From NCBI GenBank assembly GCA_030758115.1, contig JANREX010000050.1:1-64000 (forward strand): a stretch of 64,000 nucleotides of DNA. Direction: 5' to 3'. Below, one piece after another: positions 1 through 8,233 of this stretch (its first letter is position 1; every line of letters starts with the position of its first letter). The DNA comes from Paracoccaceae bacterium (lineage in GTDB: Bacteria; Pseudomonadota; Alphaproteobacteria; Rhodobacterales; Rhodobacteraceae). The notes beneath the pieces are model-generated. The model worked only from the letters and a program-made list of their open reading frames with translations. It was not told the DNA's origin and ran no database searches. Position numbers and translations under genes: made by a program.

Positions 1-2
1 AC

Positions 3-851
3 GACGACGGCGTTGCAGCCGGTGCTGACGAAATCAACACCCGCAGCCGTCTGCGTCTGCAGCTGGACATGACCACTGAAACCGATGGCGGCCTGACCCT
101 GGGTGTTCGTTCGCGCGCTCAGACTGAAGAGAACGCAGCCAACGGTGGCTTCAACCAGGCGCGTTTCTATGCAACCACCGGCGGCCTGACCATCGCGATG
201 GGCAACATCCTGGGTGTGATCGAAGCTGCTCCGAACCTGTACCTGCCGACCAAATCGGCTGGCGTTGGTCTGGAAGGCAACTACTTCGCTCACCTGGCTC
301 CTTCGTTCGGCACCCAAGCTGCTGCTGGCCTGACCGGCGCACCTTCCTGGACCGCATATAACAGCGGTGGCGCACTGGGCCGCAACGACGCTGTCGAAGT
401 GATCTACAGCATGAACGGCCTGGGCCTGCATGCACACAGCACCGACACCTCCTACGGTCTGGGCGCAAACTACAAGTTCGCTGACTACACCGTTGCAGTC
501 GCTTACGAAGAGTTCGACGGCGGCGACAACATCCTGTTCGCTTCGGTTGGCGGCAAGTTCGGCGCATTCGACGCAGCCCTGTCCTATGGCCGCGGCGAGC
601 TGACCAGCACCGGTGGCACCGCATGGGAAGCTGACAAGTTCAGCCTGCGCGCTGGTTATGCTGCAAGCGATGCGATGTATGTCTATGGTTACGTTGCAAC
701 CGAAGACAACAACGTTGCTGGTGTGTCGGTCGACGAATCGTACGGTCTGGGCGTCTCCTACGCTCTGGGCGGCGGTGCATCGGTCGAAGCTGGCTGGGAA
801 AGCGCCAACAGCGACAACCGCGTGTCTGCTGGCCTGTTCTTCTCGTTCTGA
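3..851 (+). CDS. Porin, C-terminal part (5' end outside window)
   Basis: The open frame runs in from the left edge and ends in a terminal phenylalanine (GLFFSF), the usual signal for BAM-dependent insertion of outer-membrane beta-barrels. The translation is rich in Gly, Ala, Tyr and alternating polar/hydrophobic residues typical of porin beta-strands, and resembles the general diffusion porins of Rhodobacter-type bacteria (porin_4 family). About 282 residues are present; the signal peptide and first strands lie upstream. Codon use is strongly biased to a few codons (ctg, gct, ggc), as expected for an abundant protein. A strong terminator follows 25 bp downstream. Substrate specificity cannot be read from the sequence. 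Confidence 0.9.
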   Translation, partial: DDGVAAGADEINTRSRLRLQLDMTTETDGGLTLGVRSRAQTEENAANGGFNQARFYATTGGLTIAMGNILGVIEAAPNLYLPTKSAGVGLEGNYFAHLAPSFGTQAAAGLTGAPSWTAYNSGGALGRNDAVEVIYSMNGLGLHAHSTDTSYGLGANYKFADYTVAVAYEEFDGGDNILFASVGGKFGAFDAALSYGRGELTSTGGTAWEADKFSLRAGYAASDAMYVYGYVATEDNNVAGVSVDESYGLGVSYALGGGASVEAGWESANSDNRVSAGLFFSF

Positions 852-875
852 TCCAGAACGCAGAGACGAACACGG

Positions 876-907
876 AAGGGCAGGTCTTCGGACCTGCCCT
901 TTTCTTT
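876..907 (+). terminator. Rho-independent terminator of the porin gene
   Basis: A perfect 11-bp stem (876-886 with 891-901) closes on a TTCG tetraloop and is followed by a T-rich run. It lies 25 bp after the porin stop codon. Confidence 0.92.
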
Positions 908-960
908 TGTCCGTACATGGTGTTTTCATGCGCCCAGGCCGAATAACCAGGGTGCTTGCC

Positions 961-1614
961 ATGTCACTGTCCGAGATCACGTCCCGAATCGCCAAAGCCT
1001 GCGCCGCTGCCGGACGGGCCGAGGACAGCGTGACCCTGATCGCGGTGTCGAAGGTGCAACCGAACGAACGGGTTGCCGCCGTGCTGGACCAGGGCCACCG
1101 CGTCTTTGGTGAAAACCGGGTTCAGGAAGCGGCCGGCAAGTGGCCCGATTTCCGCAAGACCTATGACGGGATCGAGCTGCATCTGATCGGACCCCTTCAG
1201 ACCAACAAGGCCCGGCAGGCCATGGAACTGTTCCAGGTGATCCACTCTGTCGACCGTCCCAAGGTGGCCCAGGCCATCGCAAGGCTGGCGCAGGAGATGG
1301 GACATTGCCCCGATATTTTCCTGCAGATCAACACCGGAGAAGAGCCGCAGAAGGCGGGCGTTATGCCGTCCGAGGCCGATGCCTTCGTGGCCGAGGCGCG
1401 GGCGCTGGATCTGCCGTTGCAGGGGCTGATGTGCATTCCCCCCGTCGATGAGGAGCCGAGCCTGCATTTCGCGCTGCTGGCCAAGATCGCGGAACGCAAC
1501 GGGTTGACGGGCCTGTCGATGGGGATGAGCGGCGATTTCGAGACCGCCATCGCGCTGGGTGCCACGCATATCCGCGTGGGATCGGCGATCTTCGGAGACC
1601 GGGCTTACGGCTGA
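961..1614 (+). CDS. yggS: YggS/PLPBP pyridoxal-phosphate homeostasis protein
   Basis: 217 residues, the normal length for the YggS/PROSC family. This single-domain TIM-barrel protein binds PLP and buffers the vitamin B6 and amino/keto-acid pools. The PLP lysine is expected at K31 in the motif LIAVSKVQ. HLIGPLQTNK and the C-terminal SMGMSGDFETAI and RVGSAIFG phosphate-binding segments are also present. The ATG at 961 was chosen because the conserved N-terminal helix begins there; the frame is open further upstream into the porin gene, but that extension has no family similarity. The gene is monocistronic and convergent with the L,D-transpeptidase. Confidence 0.93.
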   Translation: MSLSEITSRIAKACAAAGRAEDSVTLIAVSKVQPNERVAAVLDQGHRVFGENRVQEAAGKWPDFRKTYDGIELHLIGPLQTNKARQAMELFQVIHSVDRPKVAQAIARLAQEMGHCPDIFLQINTGEEPQKAGVMPSEADAFVAEARALDLPLQGLMCIPPVDEEPSLHFALLAKIAERNGLTGLSMGMSGDFETAIALGATHIRVGSAIFGDRAYG

Positions 1615-1627
1615 GCCGTCGCGCTGT

Positions 1628-1648
1628 GGATATTTGAAGCAAGAAGAA
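1628..1648 (+). repeat. Dispersed intergenic element, copy 1
   Basis: Sequence of the form GGATATTTGAAGCAAGAAGA(A), found 14 bp after the yggS stop codon. Near-identical copies occur at 8168-8188 (minus), 30906-30926 and 34444-34464, with a divergent variant at 26698-26719 and 43949-43970 (minus). All lie in non-coding gaps. Confidence 0.75.
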
Positions 1649-1655
1649 CTGGTGG

Positions 1656-2159
1656 TCAGGCGACGATCAGCCGACAGCCATGCCGCAGGCGGCGGGCGAT
1701 CCATTGCAGGTGATCCCGGCGCAGGGCGATGCAGCCTTCGGTCGGGTAGCCCGCGCGGCGGCGCTGGTGGATGAAAATGGCCGAGCCGTGACCGCGGATC
1801 GCACGGGGCCAGTTCCAGTCGGTGATCAGGATCAGGTCATAAAGCGGGTCGGCGCGGCGCAGCCTCTCGTGGCTGTGCGGATAGGGCACGCGGACCATGA
1901 GGTTGTAATCCTCGTGCCGGGGATCGTCCGACCACAGATCGCCGGGGCGGATCGGCAGGGCCCAATCGGCCGGGCGCGCCATGCGGTCGGGACGGTAGAG
2001 CATGCCGACGATGCCATGGATGCCGCGCGGGGTGGCGCCATCGCCTTCGCGTTTGGTGTCGCTGATGCCGCCACGCCCGATGGAGCAGGGGAAGATGCGC
2101 CCCGCAAAGCGCAGGCCCATCGGCGTCAGCACCATGTCCGCCGCACGTGCGGTGGTCAC
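1656..2159 (-). CDS. L,D-transpeptidase (YkuD-like) family protein
   Basis: 167 residues. The C-terminal half carries the YkuD/L,D-transpeptidase signature: HGSAIFIHQ, then PTEGCIAL with the catalytic Cys near residue 143 and the conserved His about 13 residues earlier. Such enzymes form 3-3 peptidoglycan cross-links or attach proteins to the wall. No clear signal peptide is visible, as in other short members of this subgroup (the COG3786 type, often called an L,D-peptidoglycan transpeptidase family protein). Translation is read from a GTG that overlaps the ribA stop codon (GTGA), so the two are probably translationally coupled; an internal ATG nine codons in is the alternative start. Confidence 0.82.
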   Translation of the reverse strand: MTTARAADMVLTPMGLRFAGRIFPCSIGRGGISDTKREGDGATPRGIHGIVGMLYRPDRMARPADWALPIRPGDLWSDDPRHEDYNLMVRVPYPHSHERLRRADPLYDLILITDWNWPRAIRGHGSAIFIHQRRRAGYPTEGCIALRRDHLQWIARRLRHGCRLIVA

Positions 2160-3247
2160 AGCAGATGCCCCGATTTCGCGGATTTGGTGGCGAGATAGGC
2201 GCGGTTATGCGCGTTCTCGCCCACCTTCAACGGCACGCGTTCGGTGACGGTGATGCCTTGCTTTTCCATCATCGCGATCTTGCGCGGGTTGTTGGTCAGC
2301 AGGCGCACCGCGGCAAAGCCCATCGATTTGAGGATCTCGGCGCCAAGGCGGAAATCACGCTCGTCATCCTCGAATCCCAGGCGATGGTTCGCCTCGACCG
2401 TGTCAAAACCCTGATCCTGCAGGGAATAGGCGCGCATCTTGTTGGCCAGGCCGATCCCGCGCCCTTCCTGGTTGAGATAGAGCAGCACGCCTGCACCTTC
2501 CTCGCCCATTTGTGCCAGTGCGCCATGCAACTGCGGTCCGCAGTCGCATTTCAGACTGCCCAGGACATCGCCGGTGAAGCAGGCCGAATGCAGCCGCGCC
2601 AGAACGGGCTTGTCGCGGGCGGGTTGCCCGATCTCGAACGCGTAATGTTCCTCGCCGCCGTCTTCCGGGCGGAAGATATGCAGCCGTCCCGCCTCTGCGG
2701 CGGATACCGGCAGGCGCGCGCTGACCACGGGATGTGGTTCGGGTGCTGCGGCCAGCAGCGGGCGGGCGCGGGGTGCGTCGATCCGGGTCAGGCCGTGGCT
2801 GGTGGCAAACCCGGCAGGATCGGCCAAGGGCAGAACCAGGGCGGCGGGCAAGAGGCGTGCGGTCTTGGTCAGGATCACGGCCAGGCGATGCAGATCGGCC
2901 GCGCCGTCGCGTTGTGTGACAAGCGGGCCCTTCATCGGGGTTTTCAGATCATCCGCCGGATCGGCGACACCCAGTACCCAGGCCAGGCTCGATCCGGGCG
3001 GCAGCAGCACGCGGGCGAGATCGCCATCATAGGCGCGCGCCTTCAGCGTCTCGGCGCGCCGCGCGGTCAGGGCAAGAACAGGTGTTCCCCCCAGCGCATG
3101 CAGATCTGCCAGTCGTTGCGCATCCAGCGTCTCGGCCGCCAGCACAAGCACGCCGGTACCGTTGTCTGACAACACGACAGGCACGCCCATGCGCAGATCT
3201 GCGCGGGCGCGGGCCAGTATTTCTGTAACATCAGGGCTGAAGCTCAT
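2156..3247 (-). CDS. ribA: GTP cyclohydrolase II
   Basis: 363 residues. The C-terminal part (about 185-363) is a complete GTP cyclohydrolase II: zinc cysteines C223, C234 and C236 ([15 protein letters not shown]), the [12 protein letters not shown] nucleotide loop and the LLTNNP motif. It converts GTP to 2,5-diamino-6-ribosylamino-pyrimidinone 5'-phosphate, the first step of riboflavin synthesis. The N-terminal ~180 residues resemble a degenerate RibB (DHBP synthase)-like domain without obvious acidic catalytic residues, a layout common in Rhodobacteraceae. It heads a two-gene unit with the L,D-transpeptidase, divergent from cenR. Confidence 0.92.
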   Translation of the reverse strand: MSFSPDVTEILARARADLRMGVPVVLSDNGTGVLVLAAETLDAQRLADLHALGGTPVLALTARRAETLKARAYDGDLARVLLPPGSSLAWVLGVADPADDLKTPMKGPLVTQRDGAADLHRLAVILTKTARLLPAALVLPLADPAGFATSHGLTRIDAPRARPLLAAAPEPHPVVSARLPVSAAEAGRLHIFRPEDGGEEHYAFEIGQPARDKPVLARLHSACFTGDVLGSLKCDCGPQLHGALAQMGEEGAGVLLYLNQEGRGIGLANKMRAYSLQDQGFDTVEANHRLGFEDDERDFRLGAEILKSMGFAAVRLLTNNPRKIAMMEKQGITVTERVPLKVGENAHNRAYLATKSAKSGHLL

Positions 3248-3404
3248 GCCGTTTGTTGCGCCTATGCGTGCTGCGATCTGGGTTTTACGCTTCTATCTGA
3301 AACATTTGCACACTGCTTTACACGACAGCGTGAGAGAATGGCACCCTGTCTTGCCGACATTGTCCCGCAGGCGCATCTTGTCTGCAAGCACAGGAGGGAA
3401 ACCT

Positions 3405-4091
3405 ATGGCACAATTGAAGAAAATACTGCTGGTGGACGATGACGAGGATCTGCGCGAGGCGTTGAGCGAGCAGCTTGTCATGACCGAGGATTTCGATGTC
3501 TTTGAGGCCGGCAACGGATCAGAGGCGATGAAGCGCGCCAAGGAAGCGCTTTATGATCTGGTGATCCTCGACGTGGGGCTGCCCGATACGGACGGGCGCG
3601 AACTGTGCCGCCTGATGCGCAAGCAGGGGGTCAAATGCCCCATTCTGATGCTGACCGGTCACGACAGTGACGCCGATACGATCCTGGGTCTGGATGCCGG
3701 GGCCAATGACTATATCACCAAGCCGTTCAAGTTTCCGGTCCTGCTGGCCCGGATCCGTGCGCAACTGCGCCAGCATGAACAGAGCGAGGATGCCGTCTTT
3801 ACGCTTGGGCCCTACACGTTCAAACCCGCGATGAAGATGCTGGTCACCGAGGATGACAAGAAGATCCGCCTGACCGAGAAAGAGACGAACATCCTGAAAT
3901 ATCTCTACCGTGCGACCGAGGGCGTGGTGCCGCGGGATGTGCTTTTGCACGAGGTCTGGGGCTATAACGCGGGGGTTACGACCCACACGCTTGAGACCCA
4001 TATCTACCGGCTGCGCCAAAAGATCGAACCCGATCCTTCGAACGCGCGTCTGCTTGTTACGGAATCGGGTGGGTATCGTCTTGTTGCATAA
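3405..4091 (+). CDS. cenR: CenR-like OmpR-family response regulator
   Basis: 228 residues: a receiver domain (about 5-120) with acidic pocket DDDED at 11-15, phospho-acceptor D56, T84 and K106, then a winged-helix OmpR/PhoB DNA-binding domain (about 130-228) containing the ETHIYRLRQKIEPDP recognition region. The sequence closely resembles alphaproteobacterial CenR, an essential cell-envelope regulator. No histidine kinase gene is adjacent, consistent with CenR being an orphan in Rhodobacterales. The start was chosen at the ATG preceded by AGGAGGGA; the longer open frame upstream crosses the divergent promoter region. The ortholog assignment rests on sequence memory. Confidence 0.82.
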   Translation: MAQLKKILLVDDDEDLREALSEQLVMTEDFDVFEAGNGSEAMKRAKEALYDLVILDVGLPDTDGRELCRLMRKQGVKCPILMLTGHDSDADTILGLDAGANDYITKPFKFPVLLARIRAQLRQHEQSEDAVFTLGPYTFKPAMKMLVTEDDKKIRLTEKETNILKYLYRATEGVVPRDVLLHEVWGYNAGVTTHTLETHIYRLRQKIEPDPSNARLLVTESGGYRLVA

Positions 4092-4130
4092 GGGATGCAC
4101 TTTCGACATGTCTGCATGTCGCCCACTGTC

Positions 4131-4144
4131 TTGATTCAGATCAA
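4131..4144 (+). promoter_or_regulatory. Perfect FNR/FnrL-type box
   Basis: TTGATTCAGATCAA matches the FNR/FnrL consensus TTGAT-N4-ATCAA at all ten defined positions. It lies 39 bp after the cenR stop codon and about 110 bp before the next terminator, with no protein gene between. A centre at 4137.5 would place a class II start near 4179. Confidence 0.7.
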
Positions 4145-4150
4145 AGTGGT

Positions 4151-4166
4151 ATTCTGGGATCAGAAT
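4151..4166. promoter_or_regulatory. Inverted repeat next to FNR box (possible operator)
   Basis: ATTCTG-GGAT-CAGAAT is a perfect 6+6 inverted repeat starting 6 bp after the FNR box. Its right arm (CAGAAT) could serve as the -10 hexamer of the same promoter, so a repressor binding here would block the start. The regulator is unknown. Confidence 0.4.
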
Positions 4167-4172
4167 TAGTTT

Positions 4173-4265
4173 TTCTACAGCATTTCAAGAGACCCCGTCG
4201 CATATGCGGGTCATCATATGCACCTCCCTGTTGGACTGCCCCGGCCTGGTGCCGGGGTTTTTTTT
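4173..4265 (+). ncRNA. Candidate FNR-regulated small RNA
   Basis: The gap after cenR holds, in order, a perfect FNR box, a -10-like CAGAAT, about 90 bases without a plausible ORF, and a strong Rho-independent terminator. A hairpin can form at 4191-4212 (GACCC/GGGTC arms). It is followed by a probably unpaired stretch containing CACCTCCC, complementary to Shine-Dalgarno sequences, before the terminator stem. This is the architecture of a trans-acting enterobacterial- or Rhodobacter-type sRNA. The 5' end is a guess (about 4173-4180). The alternative is an unusually long cenR 3' UTR with an internal FNR site. No known family is recognised. Confidence 0.5.
4239..4265 (+). terminator. Rho-independent terminator of the candidate sRNA
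   Basis: The 7-bp stem CCCCGGC (4239-4245) pairs with GCCGGGG (4251-4257) around a 5-nt loop and is followed by eight T residues. It lies 147 bp after the cenR stop, far for a simple cenR terminator. Confidence 0.88.
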
Positions 4266-4830
4266 GTCCGGGGGATCGCTATTCCGTCAATTGTTTCTCG
4301 CAGATAAACAACCGTTTGGTTTTCATGAACATTTTCCGGGAAGGTCCATCCCGTGCCAATCATGGCCATGGGTTGAGTGGGGCCATGGTTGATCCGGCAC
4401 TGCCCGCCTGTCCCGCGGCAGCGCCCCTATCGCCCGCCTGCGACATAACCATTCGCTGATTCTGCAGGTACCTGCCGTAGTGCCCCTGCGTCACGGCATG
4501 GGATTTACCAAGCGCTTAACCCCTGGTCGCATTTCTCCCAAAAAATAGGCAAATGCCTCTAATCGGGCACGTTGCTCCGGCGGCATCCCAAAAATGCTGC
4601 ATCTGCGAAATGGCCGGTTGCAAGTGCAGCACGGCCTGTCCTGAATTGGGCCAGCCGTCGTCACAAAGGCGACGTGCCGAGGCCGCGCAGAGGGCCGATC
4701 CTGGCAGATACACCCCCTGCGCGACTGCAACACACATGTTGCGGATGGCCAGATGACCCGCCGTGCCAGCTTCTGGCTCATGCGGGGCACGAGGCGCATC
4801 CCGCAGATAAGCGACTGGGGATATTATTCA
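4266..4830. other. 565-bp non-coding region upstream of urtA
   Basis: No convincing gene is seen; short open frames here have no recognisable motif or ribosome-binding site. An imperfect sigma-54-like pair (TGG at 4774-4776, GC at 4787-4788, N10 spacing, but GGGC instead of TTGC) sits 43 bp before the urtA start. A 7-bp inverted repeat (TGCTGCA 4595-4601, TGCAGCA 4625-4631) might be an operator. Neither is strong. The length suggests complex regulation of the urea transporter. Confidence 0.5.
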
Positions 4831-6114
4831 ATGACACATGGAACGAAATTTACCGCGCTGGCCGTGGCGGCGATGCTGGCAGGCGCCGGAGCGGCCTCGG
4901 CGCAGGATTGCCCGATCAAGGTCGGCGTGCTGCATTCGCTGTCCGGCAGCATGGCCATTTCCGAAACGACGCTGAAGGATGTCATGCTGATGCTGGTCGA
5001 GCAGCAGAACGCCAAGGGCGGGCTGCTGGGCTGCCAGCTTGAGGCTGTCGTGGTCGATCCGGCCTCTGACTGGCCGCTGTTTGCCGAAAAGGCGCGCGAG
5101 TTGCTGACCGTCAACGAGGTTGACGTGATCTTCGGCAACTGGACCAGCGTCAGCCGCAAATCCGTGCTGCCCGTGATCGAGGAATTGAATGGCCTGCTGT
5201 TCTATCCGGTGCAGTACGAGGGCGAGGAGTCATCGCGCAACGTCTTCTATACCGGCGCCGCGCCGAACCAGCAGGCGATCCCGGCGACGGATTACTTCCT
5301 GGAGGAACTGGGCGTCGAGAAATTCGCGCTGCTGGGCACGGACTATGTCTATCCGCGCACCACGAACAATATCCTGGAAAGCTACCTGATTTCGAAGGGC
5401 ATCCCGAAAGAGGACATCTTCGTCAACTATACGCCTTTCGGTCATTCCGACTGGGCGACGATCGTGGCCGATGTCGTGGCGCTGGGCGCTGATGGCAAGC
5501 AGGTGGGCGTGATCTCGACCATCAATGGCGATGCGAATATCGGGTTCTACAAGGAACTGGCCGCAGCCGGTGTATCGGCGGAAGACATTCCCGTCGTCGC
5601 CTTCTCGGTCGGTGAAGAGGAACTGTCGGGTCTCGACACATCCGAACTGGTCGGCCACCTTGCGGCGTGGAACTATTTCCAATCCGCCGATACGCCCGCA
5701 AATGCGGAATTCATTGCCGCTTGGAAAGCCTTTGCCGGTGAGAACCGCGTGACCAACGACCCGATGGAGGCGCATTACATCGGCTTCAACATGTGGGTGA
5801 ATGCGGCAACCGCGGCAGGCACCACGGATGTCGATGCCGTGCGTACCGCCATGTATGGGCAGGAATTCCCGAACCTGACCGGCGGGACCGCCGTGATGCT
5901 GCCCAACCATCACCTGGCCAAGCCTGTTCTGATCGGCGAGATCCGCGCTGACGGTCAGTTCGACATCATCAGCCAGACCCCCGAAGTCGATGGCGATGCC
6001 TGGACGGATTACCTGCCGGATTCGGCGGTTCTGACCAGCGACTGGAAGGATCTGGGCTGCGGCATGTACAACACCGTGACCAAGACCTGTGTCCAGCTGA
6101 CCTCGAACTACTGA
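4831..6114 (+). CDS. urtA: Urea ABC transporter, substrate-binding protein UrtA
   Basis: 427 residues with a signal peptide (cleavage near ASA-QDC, about residue 25) and a periplasmic Leu/Ile/Val-type binding fold. YVYPRTTNNI, STINGDANIGFYKEL and DPMEAHYIGFN are characteristic of the UrtA/FmdD group that binds urea (or short amides). It is followed by permease genes urtB and urtC and ATPase genes urtD and urtE in the canonical order, which fixes the function. The ATG at 4831 begins a good signal peptide; the open frame extends 78 bp upstream but adds a hydrophilic stretch that would destroy it. A strong hairpin follows the stop. Confidence 0.93.
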   Translation: MTHGTKFTALAVAAMLAGAGAASAQDCPIKVGVLHSLSGSMAISETTLKDVMLMLVEQQNAKGGLLGCQLEAVVVDPASDWPLFAEKARELLTVNEVDVIFGNWTSVSRKSVLPVIEELNGLLFYPVQYEGEESSRNVFYTGAAPNQQAIPATDYFLEELGVEKFALLGTDYVYPRTTNNILESYLISKGIPKEDIFVNYTPFGHSDWATIVADVVALGADGKQVGVISTINGDANIGFYKELAAAGVSAEDIPVVAFSVGEEELSGLDTSELVGHLAAWNYFQSADTPANAEFIAAWKAFAGENRVTNDPMEAHYIGFNMWVNAATAAGTTDVDAVRTAMYGQEFPNLTGGTAVMLPNHHLAKPVLIGEIRADGQFDIISQTPEVDGDAWTDYLPDSAVLTSDWKDLGCGMYNTVTKTCVQLTSNY

Positions 6115-6122
6115 CCCAACTA

Positions 6123-6150
6123 CCGGGGGCGCTGCGATACGCGCCCCCGG
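6123..6150 (+). other. Stable hairpin between urtA and urtB
   Basis: A perfect 10-bp G+C-rich stem (CCGGGGGCGC at 6123-6132 with its complement at 6141-6150) and an 8-nt loop lie 8 bp after the urtA stop. No U-run follows, so it is more likely a 3'-end stabiliser or partial attenuator giving more UrtA than permease, as is common for ABC binding-protein genes. Confidence 0.7.
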
Positions 6151-6178
6151 TTGCCGGCCCTTCGGTCAAGGACTTGCC

Positions 6179-8137
6179 ATGATGTTCCGCCTTTTCTGCT
6201 GCGCCCTGGCGATTGCCCTGAGCCTGGGTGCCGCCCGCGCGCAAGACAGCGACGCGCCCCTCCAATCCTTGCTTCAGGCCAATGCCGATGCCGTGGCGAA
6301 CCCGTCGCGCAGCACGGTCGATGGCCTGGTGGCTGCCCTGCTGGCCAGTGATCTGCCCGGGGTGCCGGTATTCCTGGAGCGTTGGCGCGACCGGGGCGTT
6401 TACCTGCGGTCCAGCGACGGGCTGTTCTACTATGCGACCAAAGCCGAAGGGGGATATGCCCTTGTCGATGTGGACACGGGGCAGGATGCGGGGCAGGCGG
6501 ATAGCGCCGACATCACCGAACTGCGTCCCAATGCCGGGGTGCGGCGCGTGATCGGATCGGCGCTTGTGGCCTTCCAGTTGCTGGATGATGACCCCGCACG
6601 GCGTCTTGCAGCCCTGGACGCCATCGACCGCAGCCCGTCCGAGGATCAGTTGGAACCCTTGCGCCTGTCGATTGACGAGGAACCCGATCCTGCGCTGAAA
6701 GATCGCAAGATCCGGCTGGAAAGGCTGCTTTCCGCCCGGTTTGCCGAAACGCCCGCCCAACGGATCGCCGCCATCGAAAGCCTTGAGGGTGATCTGGGCG
6801 TGGACGCCCGTGCCGTGCTGAACCTGATCCTGACGACCTCGCCCGCGGTCTTTGCCGAACTGCCGACAGATCGCAACATCGCCGCGGTGCTTGAACCCGG
6901 AACCGAGGCGCTGTCCGAGGACGAGGCCTATGCCCGTCTTGTCGAGGCGGGTTTCGCACCGCCGCTGACGGGTGTTGCCACCATCAAGGATGCGCTGATC
7001 GCCGCCATGGATGGCGATGCCGTCGCGGGTATTCCGGTGGCCGGCCTGTCCACGGACGCCGCGCGTGAGGCGGCATATGAAGCCCTTGCCGCAACCGGGG
7101 CCGTGCCGCCGCTGGTGACGCTGGATGATCAGGCGGCGGCCCTGGCGGCGCATCGGTTTGTCCTGCTCTATGCCGAACCCGATCCCGCGATCACCGCTGC
7201 GGCTGCGGACACGCTGGAGGCCATCCAGTTCAAGGTCGGATTGAACCAGGCGGCCGATCTGGCGCTGGACGGCTTGTCGCTGGCCTCGATCTATTTCCTG
7301 GCCGCCATCGGCCTTGCCATCACCTTCGGCGTGATGGGGGTGATCAACATGGCGCATGGCGAATTCATCATGATGGGCGCCTATACCGGCTATGTGGTGC
7401 AGCTGTTCATCCCGGATTACACGCTGTCTCTGCTGCTGGCGCTGCCGCTGGCCTTTGCCGTGACCTTTGCCGCGGGCGTCGCGATGGAGCGGCTTGTGAT
7501 CCGCTGGCTCTATCATCGCCCGCTCGAGACACTGCTGGCGACCTTCGGCATTTCCATCGCGCTTCAGCAGCTGGCCAAGAATATCTTCGGCACGCAGGCG
7601 CGGCCGCTCACCTCGCCTGACTGGCTCAGCGGGACGCTGACCTTCAACGAGGTGGTCTCGATCAGCATGATCCGCGTTGCGATCTTCGTGCTGGCGCTGA
7701 TGTTCCTCGGCTTGCTGATCTACATCCTCAAGCGTACGCGTCTGGGGCTGGAAGTGCGCGCCGTGACCCAGAACCCCGGCATGGCCGCGTCGATGGGGAT
7801 CAACCCCGACCGGATCAACATGCTGACCTTTGGTCTTGGGTCCGGCATCGCGGGGATCGCGGGTGTGGCCATCGGGCTTTACGCCAAGGTCACATCGGAA
7901 ATGGGCGCCGATTACATCGTGCAAAGCTTCATGACCGTGGTCGTGGGCGGTGTCGGCAATGTCTGGGGCACGCTGGCCGGCGCGACGCTGATCGGCTTTC
8001 TGCAGAAGGGGATCGAGTTCCTGAACCCCAGCAACACGCTGGCGGCGCAGACCTACATGATCCTGTTCATCATCCTGTTCATCCAGTTCCGGCCCAAGGG
8101 CATCATCGCCCTCAAGGGTCGCGCGGCGGGGGATTGA
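6179..8137 (+). CDS. urtB: Urea ABC transporter, permease UrtB
   Basis: 652 residues. A signal peptide (1-22) precedes a long periplasmic helical region (to about 345) and then a LivH-type permease domain with about eight membrane segments, including the conserved GVINMAHGEFIMMGAY loop and an EAA-like cytoplasmic segment (VRAVTQNPGMAASMGIN). The long N-terminal extension is normal for proteobacterial UrtB and distinguishes it from LivH. It forms the membrane channel with UrtC. The start may be either of two adjacent ATGs. Confidence 0.92.
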   Translation: MMFRLFCCALAIALSLGAARAQDSDAPLQSLLQANADAVANPSRSTVDGLVAALLASDLPGVPVFLERWRDRGVYLRSSDGLFYYATKAEGGYALVDVDTGQDAGQADSADITELRPNAGVRRVIGSALVAFQLLDDDPARRLAALDAIDRSPSEDQLEPLRLSIDEEPDPALKDRKIRLERLLSARFAETPAQRIAAIESLEGDLGVDARAVLNLILTTSPAVFAELPTDRNIAAVLEPGTEALSEDEAYARLVEAGFAPPLTGVATIKDALIAAMDGDAVAGIPVAGLSTDAAREAAYEALAATGAVPPLVTLDDQAAALAAHRFVLLYAEPDPAITAAAADTLEAIQFKVGLNQAADLALDGLSLASIYFLAAIGLAITFGVMGVINMAHGEFIMMGAYTGYVVQLFIPDYTLSLLLALPLAFAVTFAAGVAMERLVIRWLYHRPLETLLATFGISIALQQLAKNIFGTQARPLTSPDWLSGTLTFNEVVSISMIRVAIFVLALMFLGLLIYILKRTRLGLEVRAVTQNPGMAASMGINPDRINMLTFGLGSGIAGIAGVAIGLYAKVTSEMGADYIVQSFMTVVVGGVGNVWGTLAGATLIGFLQKGIEFLNPSNTLAAQTYMILFIILFIQFRPKGIIALKGRAAGD

Positions 8138-8167
8138 CGCCATGTCACATGGAAAAACCGCTTCTGT

Positions 8168-8216
8168 TTCTTCTTGCCCCAAATATCCCGGGGGGTGCGG
8201 GGGGTTGACCCCCCGC
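8168..8216 (-). repeat. Dispersed intergenic element, copy 2, with hairpin
   Basis: Read on the minus strand: an 8-bp stem GCGGGGGG/CCCCCCGC (8197-8216 with loop) and then GGATATTTGGGGCAAGAAGA(A) at 8188-8168. It sits in the 96-bp gap between urtB and urtC. The same order (G6/C6 hairpin, then motif) occurs at 30859-30926. Confidence 0.75.
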
Positions 8217-8233
8217 CGCGACGGAGGCCACGC

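Noticed and set aside
4595-4631. TGCTGCA/TGCAGCA inverted repeat upstream of urtA
   Set aside because: 23-bp separation and 7-bp arms in G+C-rich DNA; could be chance, and it does not match an NtrC site.
4774-4790. Sigma-54-like promoter before urtA
   Set aside because: GG/GC spacing is right and position suits, but the -12 element reads GGGC instead of TTGC; too weak to call without RpoN data.
4204-4799. Short open frames on both strands in the cenR-urtA gap
   Set aside because: No Shine-Dalgarno, no recognisable motif, Cys/Arg-rich shadow-like composition, and one runs through the sRNA terminator.
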